64,000 nt of DNA from Epiperipatus broadwayi (lineage: Eukaryota; Onychophora; Udeonychophora; Euonychophora; Peripatidae), in the NCBI GenBank assembly GCA_028023455.1, contig JAQFVV010006341.1:2170001-2234000 (forward strand). The letters run 5' to 3'. The notes beneath the pieces are model-generated. The model saw only the letters and a program-made list of their open reading frames with translations. It was not told the DNA's origin and ran no database searches. This document shows, piece by piece, positions 1 to 11,814 of the stretch. The translations under genes were made by a program, and so were the position numbers. Each line of letters begins with the position of its first letter. Position 1 is the stretch's first letter.

Positions 1-344
1 ACAAATTTTTAAGAATTCACAGTATTATGGACAGAATTAGAAGTGACTAATCAAAAAGATGAAAATGTTTCGAGAAAAGATGTTCAGGGTGGTAAGATGA
101 ATATAGATAATAATCATGAAGTAATACTTTTACAAGAAGGAAACAGTATCATGAAAATTGGTCAGAGAGAATGAACCAGAAAATAATAGATTATTTAATG
201 AAAAAAAAATAACCAAAAATTCTTGTGGATGAATTTTCCTGTTCAATAACTGAACTCATTTTTCAAAAGTTTAACTTAAAAGAAAACTTCCAAATGATGA
301 AATCATATATCATCCCTGATAAAAAAGACATTTTTATCATAAAG
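1..344. other. No assigned gene (upstream of hAT remnant)
   Basis: A-rich sequence with no readable protein homology. It may be the decayed 5' part of the hAT element whose recognisable coding sequence begins near 345, but no terminal inverted repeat was seen. Confidence 0.4.
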
Positions 345-2400
345 ACATGATGACTGCTTTATCCACATCAGGATTCAATAATTGATCAAACATGAAAAAT
401 CAAACTATCATTTGGTTGCAATGTTAAAATGTACAAAACTTTAAAAGAGACTTTTAGACATTGAAAATATAGACAATGTAGAACAGAAATTACTGAATTA
501 AAAAAAATTGCAATTACATAAAGATTTTGATCAGTATATAATTTCTAGCTGAGCATAATTTGGCACTTCTAGGATGTGACAAAAACATAGGTGATTTGAA
601 TAATGCAAATTTTATAGGAATTATTGAACTGCTTAAAAAATTTGACCCAATAATTCAAAACCATCTTTGATGAATTGCCTGAAAACAAGGTCAAGAACAT
701 TAAGCAAAACAATTCAAAATGAATTATTGAATTTAATGGGGAGTAAAATCCAGAACCAGATTATAAATTGAATGAAATCATAAAGATATTTTGTTGTAAT
801 TCTTGATAGTATTCCAGATATCAGCCACCAAAAACAAATGTCCCTTACACTCAGATATGTCACTGATGACAAAAAAGCATAGTTCAATTATTGATGTTTA
901 AGACCAGTTTATTAATTTTATAAATGTAGAAAGCAGTTTTTCAGAAAATTGTAATCTTGCAATGAAACAAGTAATTAATTCTCAAGGATTAAATAATAAT
1001 ATCAGGAGAAAAGGATATGATAAGGGTTCAAATATGAAAGGAAAAATTTCAGGGAGTTCAGACTAGACAAGAAAAATTCAAGAGCATTTTTTACTCCCTG
1101 TTTTTGTCACAATTGTAATCTTGTTTTGGTAAATACAGCTAAAATTTGTCCTGATGCATTAACTCTCTTTGGTATACTTTACTAATCTTTATGTTTTTAT
1201 CATCCACAAAGAGATTGTCAATTCTTGTTAAATATATGTAATGGCATATCACATTCAAAATGTTAAGACAGAAAGGTACCAAATAGTTGAAGTCTATGAT
1301 GCACGTCTTGAAATATCAGAAGCATCAGAAAATCCTCAAGTTAAAAGTAATGCAGAATTATTTCTATATTCAATAAAAGATTACAAGTTTGAAGTATCCT
1401 TCATCTTTTGATATGATTTATTTTTCCAGATAAATTTTGTTAGCTAGTTACTTCAAAGTGATTCCATGGATATTTTTGAAATGCTATCTTAAATTGAAAA
1501 ACTGTTACGTTGGTGGACCAAATACAAGATTACTGAGTTGAAGCAAGTATTAGTTAAAGCAAAAACATTCCTGAAGATATAGTAATAATTCCAGAATTTC
1601 AAAATAAAATGTTGAGAAAGAGAAATTTATGAAGTCAATGATGAGCCAATTATTAATCCTGCAGAACTGTTTGAATTAATTTTTTTTAATATAACACTGA
1701 TTGAACACATATATGTTGAAAAGATAAATAATCACCAATATATGTATTTCATGCTAAACCAGCAATCATCAGTTGGTCGAGATTACCATCTCTACACATA
1801 TATGCTATAAGTGCTCAGATATATATTAAGATAGCCAAACCTCATACTTTAATAGACAGGCTTCAATCTACTCCACTCTCCAACCGTCCATCCAATTGAA
1901 AATCCGATAATGGAATGCTCGAAGGCCACCCTGAGGCCGAGCAAAACAATCACTGCAAACTCAATTTGAACAATTGAAAAATCATATGGCTTTATTTGAA
2001 TTTTTAGGAAATTTTCAAAAACTTGAAAAAAAAGGATTAAAAAAAAGCATGTGACACAGAAATTGCTCTGGCGAATACTAAAACCATCTAAGAAGATTCA
2101 TCTACTGATTTTTGAAAAGTTGGATTTTGATGGCAATATGTTGTTTGACTAAAAAGAAGTTTTAAAAATTATTCTTTCATTACAATATTACAAAAAACTG
2201 GAAATGTTTCAATTTCCCAGAAAATGATAGAACTATGGCCCTAATCTCTTCATTTTAACTATACCAGTATCTACTGTTTCTGAAGAAAGGACATCTTTTA
2301 GGTTAAAACTAATAAAAAATTAGTTAAGATCAACTATGACCCAAGATATCCATTGAAAATCAAAATGTGTGCGACTAGATTTTGATTCAATTTTAATTTC
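345..2400 (+). pseudogene. Decayed hAT transposase, ZMYM1/DUF4371 type
   Basis: Remnant of a cut-and-paste hAT transposase of the kind annotated as zinc finger MYM-type protein 1-like. Conceptual translation in shifting frames gives blocks in family order: LSTSGFNN (near 355), FLAEHNLALLGC (near 545), LSKTIQNELLNLMG and VILDSIPDISH (690-835, the first catalytic-domain region), GYDKGSNMKGK (near 1015), and the C-terminal dimerisation block ILTIPVSTVSEERTSF followed by LKLIKN (2255-2320). Several stops and frameshifts interrupt it, so no long open frame survives and it cannot make transposase. The upstream zinc finger and both element termini are not identifiable. The block order and wording fit this family closely; exact ends are uncertain. 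Confidence 0.85.
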
Positions 2401-3959
2401 TCCGAGCAAAAAACTAGAAAATATTTTTAAACATTGTTTATATTGCTTCAATATAGATGATAAATACTTTGTTTAAATTATCCTATTCAATTACTAATTT
2501 TTTTATATTAAAAAATGCATATTTATTTATAACAGAGACATATTCTGAAGGGCCCATAAGAAATATTCAATTGGTTTCACACCAACTGAATTCGGCTCTG
2601 CATGCTAAAGAATATATAAATTCCAAGATCAAAAATAATAAAGACTTAATAAAAGAAAAGTTACTGACTTGTTAAAAAAATTTAGTTGTAAAAATTTAGC
2701 ATTTATAAAAATGGACATTGTTTTAGAGAAAGCAATAAATTTAACAATAGGGAAATACAAAATTAAAAAATATATATATACATTTACCCACCCATATACT
2801 AGTAGAATTATGTTGAAAAGATGCAACTATTGAGTATAACAAGGAATTTTTTAAACAAAAAGGATGATTACTATGGGAAAAGTCTTATATGTAATTCTAA
2901 ACAATGTTTAAATGAATAAATTGGAAAAATATATGTTAATAATAATGCTCCTATATTTTCTAATAGATATGTAAATGATCATTTGATGGTTTTTAATAAA
3001 GGTCAAACAAATAGTAAAGTATATTAATGATATCATCAAGATGAAAGAAAATATAAAATGTATTGTAAAAAAAAAAAAGAAAATAATAGAATTGCTTATC
3101 GGGATATAATACTTAAAAAAAATATAAATAATAAATGAACATAATGAAACAAATATAAAAAAAATAATATAAGTAATTATATAATAAATTGGTCATCTAA
3201 TGACGATAAAAAATGCAAAATTAGTTGCATATATTCAAGAAACCATGAACAAAATTCTGGCCATAAATTTGATTTGTCTAGAGATGGAATTGTATGCATT
3301 TAGAGGGAAGACAGATAACCAAAGATTAAAGAGGCTTGGGCAATAGCAAAAGATCAATACTCAATAAACGGAAAAGATACAAGCATCTCCCTCTCGAGGA
3401 AGTGGGCTCTTTGAAGTGATTTAAATATCTCAGAATATAAAATAAATACATTTAAATGTTTTTAAAAATTAAAATAATTATCAAAGGTATATAAAAAGAA
3501 GTGACACTGTTATGATTACAATGTTAAATATCGAAAGCACGATAAGCATTAATAAAAGCTACGTTTAAATTGTATAGACTAACTTTTCTGTATGAATATC
3601 CAGAATATTTATGTAATAAATAATAATAGTTCAACACAATTGAAATAAAACAACTATGTAAATATCACAATTATCCAGAAAAGAAAAAAAAAATATTTGG
3701 TTTAGATTTAAAAAGAAAAATACAATAAAAAAAAAAAAGATAACTGAAGATATAAAAATGAATCATTTTCCAGTACATATAATTAAAAAAAGTATTGAGA
3801 TGATAGAAATAAAATAAACCAAAAAGAAATAAATGAATATTAAAAAAATGAAGAAAAGTATATGGGAATAAGAACAAATAATAATACTGTAGTGAATAAG
3901 ACTAATAAAATTATAAGTAAGCTTAATAAGAAATATAAAATAATGTGAAGCTAGTCAGT
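2401..3959. other. A-rich sequence without supported gene
   Basis: A 72-codon open frame at 2457-2675 has no recognisable motif. With several stops ignored, 2840-3430 reads as lysine-rich protein-like sequence that I cannot assign. The rest is A-rich simple sequence. Confidence 0.4.
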
Positions 3960-4340
3960 AAAAAAAGATAATATATATTTATTAGATAATAAATTATTAG
4001 AATGTGAAAAAAATAAAGATATAATTAAAGGCATATATATAATAAAATGCAAACAATGTTTAGCAATAGGATTAAAAACAATTACATGGAAGAACTAAAA
4101 AATCTATAAAAATAAGATTAAAACAGCATATGTTAGATAATATACATATGAAAGAAATAGAACACAAATTTACAAAAGATTTTATAAAAATGATGTTACA
4201 TATTAAAAAAGATAAAACTTGAAATGAGTAGAGATTCTGGGATTAAAATGACATTGCCATAAAATTATTTCAAAAACTATAAAAAGAAAAATGATAAATA
4301 TAACTTTTATAAAATCAGAGAATAAAATATAAATATGGAT
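3960..4340 (+). pseudogene. Probable GIY-YIG endonuclease remnant (Penelope-like?)
   Basis: One frame from 4021 reads GIYIIKCKQC followed by LAIG. A frameshift later, from 4087, it reads GRTKKSIKIRLKQHM. This is the spacing of a GIY-YIG nuclease core: GIY, a CxxC-bearing strand, the damaged YIG, then the catalytic Arg in an R-x-R-L-K-x-H helix. Such a domain with a CxxC between GIY and YIG is typical of the C-terminus of Penelope-like retroelements. No reverse transcriptase could be read upstream in this A-rich, stop-filled stretch, so the element identity is inference. Other GIY-YIG proteins remain possible. Confidence 0.4.
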
Positions 4341-5083
4341 AATATATAATCATGAGATAAAGGAAATTGGGACAAAATTAAGATAACATATAATTTAACA
4401 AAATATAGAATGTGACTTTGTAAAAAGTACATATAATAATGTAGCAATTAGTAAAAAATAAAAATTAATCATGATAAAAGAACTATAAATAATAATCAAA
4501 ACATATAAATAAAAAAGAATGTTTTGTTATTTTTAAGATTAATAGTTTGAATAATGTATAATAAATAAATAGACTTTTTTTTTTTATGTTTTCAAAAGTG
4601 AAAGAGTCAGTAAGGATTAAGGTGAAAAGATTTTTAATATTTATGATTTATATTTGTAGAGTAAATAAATAAATTATTTATTAAAAACAAAGAATTGAAT
4701 TACAAGCATGGTAGATATTATATGTGATTCAAAAATAAATAGAAAGAAAATATTTAAGAAATAAAACAATAATGCATAGAAAAATAATATAAAAGTAAGA
4801 CCATATGATGTCAATTTGAAACTATAAGATTGCTATTTTATAATTAATGTAATTTATAATAATTATGGATATTAAAATTAATAAGGAATATACAATACAT
4901 ATATATTTTAATTAATATTGATGTTTTATATATTTATTTGATTTTATTTACTTTGTTTATATATATGTTGTATTTTATTTATATTTTGTTCTGCTTTATT
5001 CTTTTTTACTTTATTCATTCCATTGTTTCATCTTATTATTTAACTGTTTCATATTATTTTATTCATCTTGTTTTATTTATTAA
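4341..5083. other. No gene; A/T-rich simple sequence
   Basis: A-rich then T-rich low-complexity sequence, with ATTTTATTT-like repetition from 4910 to 5070. Nothing is supported. Confidence 0.5.
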
Positions 5084-5262
5084 TTAAAACAGGCAAAACT
5101 CACTATATATATTGCCACACACAGCAAGCTAGAGTAATCAATGGATGCCAGAAGGCTTTTGTATAAAATTCCCATCTAGTGCCTACTCATCCAATATCCC
5201 CAGACTAGTTTCTGGCTTATGGCCTTCGTCAGTGAGGAGCCTTGGATCTGAGAGCACTGCAT
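5084..5262 (-). repeat. Direct repeat copy 1 carrying a hammerhead ribozyme
   Basis: A unit of about 179 bp, repeated with a few substitutions at 5540-5718, a 456-bp period. Copies share the TTAAAACAGGC start and the GAGCACTGCAT end. The arrangement of long direct repeats around about 277 bp of other sequence resembles the pseudo-LTRs of Penelope-like elements or the tandem units of animal retrozymes. That parallel is inference from the embedded ribozyme. Confidence 0.85.
5189..5247 (-). ncRNA. Type I hammerhead ribozyme, copy 1
   Basis: The minus strand holds a full hammerhead core in 59 nt: CTGACGA, stem II GGC/GCC with loop CATAA, GAAAC, then the cleavage triplet GTC. Stem I is split by a small internal loop: inner helix TCCTCA with TGGGGA (six pairs, one G.T) and outer helix ATCCAA with TTGGAT (six pairs). 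Stem III is only AC/GT across a TA loop. ACTAGT is self-complementary, however, so two molecules could share a six-pair stem III, as described for minimal hammerheads in Penelope-like elements. Cleavage is predicted between + strand positions 5203 and 5202. An A.A mismatch at the base of stem II (positions 10.1/11.1) is atypical and may lower activity. Confidence 0.83.
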
Positions 5263-5539
5263 CTAGATCTTAGGATCTAATGCAACCCTCCAGCAACCAC
5301 CTTTTATCTCCATTTAACTACAAAACTATGAGTCTTAAACTGAAAACACCTTAATGTTTTCAATCCAAGCCCATTAGCTTATATAGACATAAGGGGTCTG
5401 AACCCAGTTCAGTACCCATACAATTTGGTGTCTTTGGTTCTTTAATAACCACAGCCACCACTATCCTATTAGGCAGGATTGGTTTTAAGCCAATAAACAT
5501 CACATGAAAACCTCCTCTTATGATTGTGTATAATTGTTG
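5263..5539. other. Spacer between the two ribozyme repeats
   Basis: Internal 277 bp of moderate G+C with no open frame of note. With the repeats it makes up the 456-bp period. Its right end, 5493-5519, is the left arm of an inverted repeat matching 5719-5744. Confidence 0.6.
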
Positions 5540-5718
5540 TTAAAACAGGCAAAACTCACTATATATATTGTCACACACAGCAAGCTAGAATAATCAATGG
5601 ATGCCAGAAGGCTTGTGCATAAAATCCCCATCTAGTGCCTACTCTTCCAATATCCCCAGACTAGTTTCTGGCTTATGGCCTTCGTCAGTGAGGAGCCTTG
5701 GATCTGAGAGCACTGCAT
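5540..5718 (-). repeat. Direct repeat copy 2 carrying a hammerhead ribozyme
   Basis: Second copy of the 5084-5262 unit. It differs by scattered substitutions but is unchanged through the ribozyme core. It sits inside the inverted repeat of 5493-5744. Confidence 0.85.
5645..5703 (-). ncRNA. Type I hammerhead ribozyme, copy 2
   Basis: Identical to copy 1 except that the distal stem I strand reads TTGGAA instead of TTGGAT, costing one terminal pair. Core, stem II, the short stem III and the GTC cleavage site are unchanged. Predicted cleavage lies between 5659 and 5658. If a minus-strand transcript spans both copies, double cleavage would release a 456-nt RNA. Confidence 0.83.
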
Positions 5719-5744
5719 AAGAGGTTGTCATGTGATGTTTATTT

Positions 5745-6983
5745 ATTAATGTATTATAGCTCTAAAAGAACCCTGCAGGACAGTTGAAATATTACTTTAT
5801 ATATAAAAGTTTGCAATAAAGTATTTAGAGAAAGGAGTATGATTTTCTTAACATAAAATTATATAGCAAAATAATTATGAAAATGAAATGGATTTTATGA
5901 CTTACAAGATGTTTATAATATCAATATGTAAAAGTATATATATATTGTAATGATATACAATATGCCATTACATTAATTTAAAATTAAAATAAAAACTTAA
6001 GTTCGTAAATAAAAATAAATTTATTAAAAACTAAAAGCTAAAATTAAAAAGAGTTGTTTAACGTATATATATTCGCACAGATGGAAAACTTTAAAAGTAT
6101 TTTTTCTTTTTAAAATAAAAAAAAAAGTATTTGAATGTACTTTTTTATAAATAAAAAAAAGTAAAGATTTAAAGATTAACGTTTTTTTTAAAGTAACATA
6201 AATAAAAATGGAAACAGGTATTAATTAATTCCTGTAATCTCAAAATGGAAATGATTGTTCTTTTAATTAAACGAAAAGCAAACTAGCCCTTGGGGCTTGT
6301 ATATATTTAAAAAAGTCAGATAGGAGATAGATAAAGAAATTAATGATTGACCAAATGGAAGCACCAAGCCACAGCATGGACCAAAAAAGAGACTCTAGGA
6401 TTAGTGATGTCTTGCTCATTGGATCTGAAAATCTGTTGATAAGAGACTAATAAAAATATAAAAGGCAAAATAATTGTTGTCTTAGATGCTATTAATCTAC
6501 AAGCGGACTACTAATATATCTATAAATTGTAGCGGTATTACAGGCTCGATGATGTAAGAGCCTGCAGTAGATTTAATTTCCGGACCACCAGCTGATGCCT
6601 CCAGAAGATGGTTCTTGACCAACTGAATGGCAAGTAGCAGCTCCATTTCAAAGGACAAATAGTCAATAAGAGTGATCATGAAAATGGACAAACAGACTGC
6701 AGGAAATCTACCATTGAAAGTATGAACTTTTGTCATTATAGACTGATCAATATATCTTCTATAAGCAAAATAAGTTAAACTTAACTTTAAAGGAAATTAT
6801 CTGACTTAAAGAATATTCCTAAATTAATTTTATATGTAAATTAGCTAAAGTAATAATCATTTCCATTTTTCTTTCTTTAATAATTTCGTATTGATTAAAT
6901 CATTTGAATGTATTTAAGTTTGGGCTGGGTGTGGGCGGCTATATAGATTTGTTAAGTTATATTAGTTTAAGGGAGGGTTAATC
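5745..6983. other. Mostly featureless; weak candidate exon at 6497-6736
   Basis: The minus strand has a 79-codon open frame at 6736-6497, with better G+C than its surroundings. It contains a hydrophobic stretch (CLSIFMITLIDYL) and is preceded by an acceptor-like TTTGCTTATAG. No family is recognised, so I do not call it a gene. The remainder is simple A/T-rich sequence. Confidence 0.3.
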
Positions 6984-7046
6984 TTGGGTTAGTTGTTTCG
7001 CAGTTAAATTGGGTTAATTGTTTCACAGTTAAATTGGTGTAATTAG
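6984..7046. repeat. 25-bp tandem repeat, about 2.5 copies
   Basis: Units start at 6984, 7009 and 7034. Each opens with TTGGGTTA or TTGGTGTA and contains TTGTTTCRCAGTTAAA. Confidence 0.8.
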
Positions 7047-8084
7047 TAAATGTAGTATGAAGATCCGCTACATGCAGGATCATCTTTATGCCGCACTTGG
7101 GAAGAGTAATCCCATTCTTATCGACCATCGGAAGCAGACGTATTCCCTGCTCTTTGGATCACCCCTTTAGCCTATGGAATGGGATGGTAAGTCGGCAAAA
7201 AGGACCGCAATCCCTTCCTATGGAGTTTTCAGTTTGTTTATTTTATTGTTCTTCTTGCCAGACAGATGTAACTCCTGTACTGGATGAGAGACAATTTCTG
7301 CTATATAACCATGCTTTACAGATGTGTATTCATGATAGTATGGTAGTGTGCTGTTGTATTCATGCTGTATCGGATGGATTGATGTTAGTTTGACTCGACC
7401 TTTTGGCCTAAGGTTAAATAAGGGCTATAGAATATTTTCTTTTTCAAATGAATCCATGTAGCGTATCTATACTTAACAATTTAAAACAAACTCTTATTAA
7501 AATCCACCTGTACAAATTTATAAAATTTAAGTTTTAAAGATGAAATAATAACAGGTTTAAGATCATCTTTATTCCTTAATTTTTAAATATTTATATATGC
7601 GTCAATAAATCTTTGTGTGTATTATTTCTGGCAGTGGTTCATTTACTTATTTTATTGAAATCTTTTTTATTAAAATATTTCCTTTAACCAAGTTTTATTA
7701 CAAATCTCTGCATTATGCGCTGATGGTCATAATAAAATAGATATGTAAATTTTGGATCTTTAACAATACGTATCTGCCTACTATATAAATTTTCCAGGCT
7801 CCAATGCCTGGTGGTGCCCTGTGTGGCAGATATGGTAAGATTTAAACTTCCAATACACCCTGACCGTTATAATAGATATATATTTATAAACACTATTTAT
7901 TTTACTATTTCTGCTTATCAGTTACACTTTAAAATACTTATATAAGAAAATTGTATTTCATGTAGTTGAGAATTTAAAACACAAAGTACAAACTAGGTTA
8001 AAAGTTACTCAAATAAATAATCAAAATTGCATGGAAGCACTAAGAGACAATTTGTAAAACATGGCTACCAGCAAAAAAAAAAAA
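7047..8084. other. No supported gene
   Basis: A 101-codon open frame (7088-7393) lies in a G+C-richer patch and contains a consensus donor GTAAGT at 7190. No motif or family is recognised, so it stays unassigned. The rest is A/T-rich. Confidence 0.4.
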
Positions 8085-8224
8085 AAAAACAAGTATGAAA
8101 AATTAAGCTTATCATCTTCAATTTTACAGATTCTTTTATAATGAACTATATATTCCACATATATATTCCATACTGAGGGGTTACTAATATCAAATTCACG
8201 CAAGGTATGAGAGGGCACTGCCAT
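8085..8224 (-). pseudogene. Possible Ty3/gypsy gag N-terminal fragment
   Basis: The minus-strand frame reads LREFDISNPSVWNIYVEY then KRICKIEDDK. This matches the general pattern at the start of Ty3/gypsy gag proteins (an EFD block, a W-x-x-Y-x-E motif, then a short helix ending in a KIED-like turn). It dissolves into a poly-Phe stretch from a T tract. No protease, reverse transcriptase or LTR was found nearby, so this is an isolated scrap at best and the match is short. Confidence 0.33.
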
Positions 8225-11200
8225 TTTTCTTCACTTTTTCCATACAAATGGACAATTCTTCTTTTACTTAACATTTCATGCAAATTTTTCTGAAAAACTG
8301 TTGTCTGTGCCATCTGCCATGGCCATGACAATTGTTGTCATGTAGACAAAAATAAACCATATATATATATATATATTGTAACCTAGTGTTATTGACACTT
8401 GGTTTATTTAGCATCAGTTCCATAGGAAAACAATGCTATCCTTTTCTAGAAAATAAAAAAGTAAAATAGTAATAATATTAAGTGATTAATAAAGTATGCT
8501 ATTGACTCACTTTAACGTATTTTAAGCAAATAACTAAAAAATTTAGTAATTTGATGTCATTTTGAAAAAGAGCATGAATAATTTAATTAAAAACATTAAC
8601 AATAAGAGCAATTTAATATAGTATAAAAGCATATATTATAAACAGTAATTGATTTTGGGATGGGTAGAGGGAGAGTAGATGAGTATCTTATCATAACACA
8701 CAATAACTTCTGGTAATTTTTAAATTATTTTAGATAATAATGTATATAGAATTATACATCACAAATAAACATTGTTAATTAAATGTATTTATTATTTTTC
8801 ATTATTTGTCAAATTACTTTGTAATCCATTTAAATCACACAGAAATATATGACTGTAATAAGTTTTTTTTTTCCTTTCTTTTGTTTATGTATAATTAAAT
8901 GATTTTTTCTCTGTAAGAGGTTGCTAAAGCAAGACCGCCAAAATTGAAGAAAGTTTAGTCTGACATTAGTTTTACAAGAAGGAAGCAGTACTGAAATTCG
9001 GTAACAAATTTTTTATATTTTTTTTATTGCAGAAATAAATATAAGTCCAGTAAATGTTTAACAATATCATGTGTGGCTAATCCTATTTGATAAGATATTC
9101 TGTTTTCTGTGACCATCTACCTATTTTAAAGCTTTTTATACGCAAAAATGTACTATCTTATGCTAAAGTTCAAAATGACCGTATTGACTACAGTAATCAC
9201 GGAAAGCGTCATTATATTTAAATTAAGCAATATAAGTAATTTCCAGGAAATAAACAATTATTTGTTAACTTTACCTTATTTAATAATCTTTTCATGGTAT
9301 AAAAGAAAAATTATAATTGAAAAAACATATTATAAAAGCCAAGGAAAGTTAACTATAAAATTTCGCGCTCTTTCTAACAGAAATTGTCTGCGTTTAAAAA
9401 TAATGTAAGCTCCCCACGTTAAAATATGTTTTATTCACTGAAAATTATCTAAAAATAATATTAATGATCAAGGATATTTACTTATGCACCTGTATATTTT
9501 TTAAAAAGAAAATATAAATTTTCTCAAGGCAAATATTGGAAAATTTGTATGTGTGCATTTTACGGAGAATTCCTTATTAAAGACAAATTATAATTCCTAG
9601 AGTAGGAATAAAAATCACAAACATTAGTGACTTAATTATAACCATAATATAATATGTTATATTATACATCAACTGGAGTCATTAAAACTTTATATCTACG
9701 TAAGTCAGCTGCAGTCCTTATAATAATATTGTTTTGGAAAATTCGCGCATTAGTTTTATTCCTAAGCCAGCTAGCTAAATAAAAATGATACGTATCGCCA
9801 ATAGTAAAAAGAAAAGAATTGTATATGTGATCGTCAATCGTCAAATATTCGTCATGTTAAAATATGTATTGTTTTCTTGGATCCCAAAATTATATCAGTT
9901 AATTCAAGGAAGAGTTAACATCCAACGCTGCTATGTTTTCTTTGCTTAATTTATTAAATGCACCAGAATGGAGGCAACTTTTATATAAATGAAATAATAA
10001 AATGTGTTTCTTATTTTAAATTTGCTTCGTGAACTACGAATGGATCAAGTTCTTCATCTAGATAAATTGCCCAACGGAAAAACATTTTTCTAGTGAGATA
10101 ATAATCACTTGTTAAGTAATGATTTTTTTTACTAATTTGTAAAATTATGTGTATTTTTTTTTATCAACAGGTTAAAGGCTGTATAGTCAAGTAATATTTA
10201 AATGACCTTGTAATCATAAAGGTATGTTTTCCTGTAATTATTCTAGGTTAAATTTATATTTGACATGGAAAATTTTTTTTTATAAAATGTGTTTACTTAT
10301 GATATGTCATTATGGGGATAAATTTATATGTTAGATGCGTAAAAGTAGAAAAATTTAGATACTTAATAGGTAAATATCTAGTTAAAATTATCAGAAGTAA
10401 TTAAAGAGAAGTGCTATACAAGATATTACTTATTTAAAGTTTGAAACAAATTTATACTATGTTAATTGCGGAATTTATTCCCAATTATTTTTTTTAACGC
10501 ATTCACTTAATTTAGTTGAAGATACTAGATTACCAATTACTTGTTGAATTTTTCTTTGGCAAAGGGAAAAATTATTATGTTGTATTCTGTGTTATCCATT
10601 GAGGTCAGACGTTGATCTAATTATACCCCGGAATATAAATTTTGTGTAATTAGTGTATTTACTTGTCTTGCCCCGTTATAGAATCAGTATATGCTTAAGA
10701 TTCGCATTAGTAATAATTGTAATGTATCTATTTTGTGGGATGGAAATTGATCTCCCCAAAAGCTTTATTTTCCATGAGGGGAATAGATAAATCTAATATT
10801 CGGGTATGTTTATAACCCAAGCGATCGCTTCTCATAGTTAGGACGATCAGCAATTGATACCGTATTTAGTGTATTTCGTTCGTTAAAATCCCATGAGAGG
10901 ATTATAATTGGTGTGTGTTCCTATTAGGCCCAAGTAAGAGGCAAGGACCCACCAAACTATTTTAATGTAGTAGTTAACTCTACATATCTACGGTATTATT
11001 CCATATTCCTCATGAGAAAATAGAGATAACTCCACCACGGAAGGTGTTGAATATTGTGTTTTGATTTAGAAAGTGATGGCAAGATAACGGGTATACTGGA
11101 GGTTAATTCCTTACGATCCATTTAGTAAAAATAGCGTGCTAGTATATATGATCAATGTCTGGATTGTGAGACGTAATAGTGCTGGTAATCCACACGTAAG

Positions 11201-11756
11201 TCAATGGAGAGAGTAAGTTTAAAATTGTGTGATTTAAAAATTTTTATTTGCCAATGGAGGTTCAAATACTAGGTTTAATTCTGGTTAATTATTAAGTAGC
11301 ACTCACAATATAACTTATACTGAGAAAAACAGTGTGTATAACAACTTTAGTTGTTATTAAGGTAAACATTAAAAATAATAAGTGTAACTTCGGATAAATA
11401 ACCCATAAATTATAATAAGTTATCTAAATAAAAACTATCATTTAGTTAAAGATAAAATAATAATAATCGTTTGTACACATTGCCTAGAATCCGATTATTT
11501 TTGTTAAAACAAATAGTTAGTTAATAAAGTTAAGCAGCCGTTCATATAAGATACACTAAACAGATGAGTTAATGTATCGATAATAATATTTATTTTGTTA
11601 TATTCAATTTGCATAATGTAAAAAGAAGATGAAGAAGTAGTTCGAATCCAAGTCTAAAAGTATAGACGAATTACTATTAGTTATATTTTGTTTTATCCAT
11701 ATGGGATCGAATAAATTGTATATGTTTGTTTATTATGTTAATCATAACGGATAGTT
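8225..11756. other. No supported gene
   Basis: A/T-rich sequence with a (TA)n patch at 8356-8376. 10560-11200 is less A/T-biased but contains no open frame or RNA signature I recognise. Confidence 0.45.
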
Positions 11757-11814
11757 TTGTTCAAATGTAATAATAAATTATAATCTTGTTCAAATTTAAT
11801 AATAAATTATAGTC
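11757..11814. repeat. 29-bp tandem duplication
   Basis: Two 29-bp units (11757-11785 and 11786-11814), each starting TTGTTCAAAT and differing at two positions. Confidence 0.85.

Larger units (their letters stand above)
5493..5744. repeat. Inverted repeat enclosing ribozyme repeat copy 2
   Basis: Left arm 5493-5519 contains AACATCACATG and CCTCCTCTT. Right arm 5719-5744 contains AAGAGG and CATGTGATGTT. The arms are near-complementary over about 26 bp and flank repeat copy 2, so they look like terminal inverted repeats of a small unit containing one hammerhead copy. Confidence 0.7.

Noticed and set aside
7088-7393. 101-codon open frame in a G+C-richer patch
   Set aside because: No motif or family recognised; the internal GTAAGT alone is not enough to call an exon.
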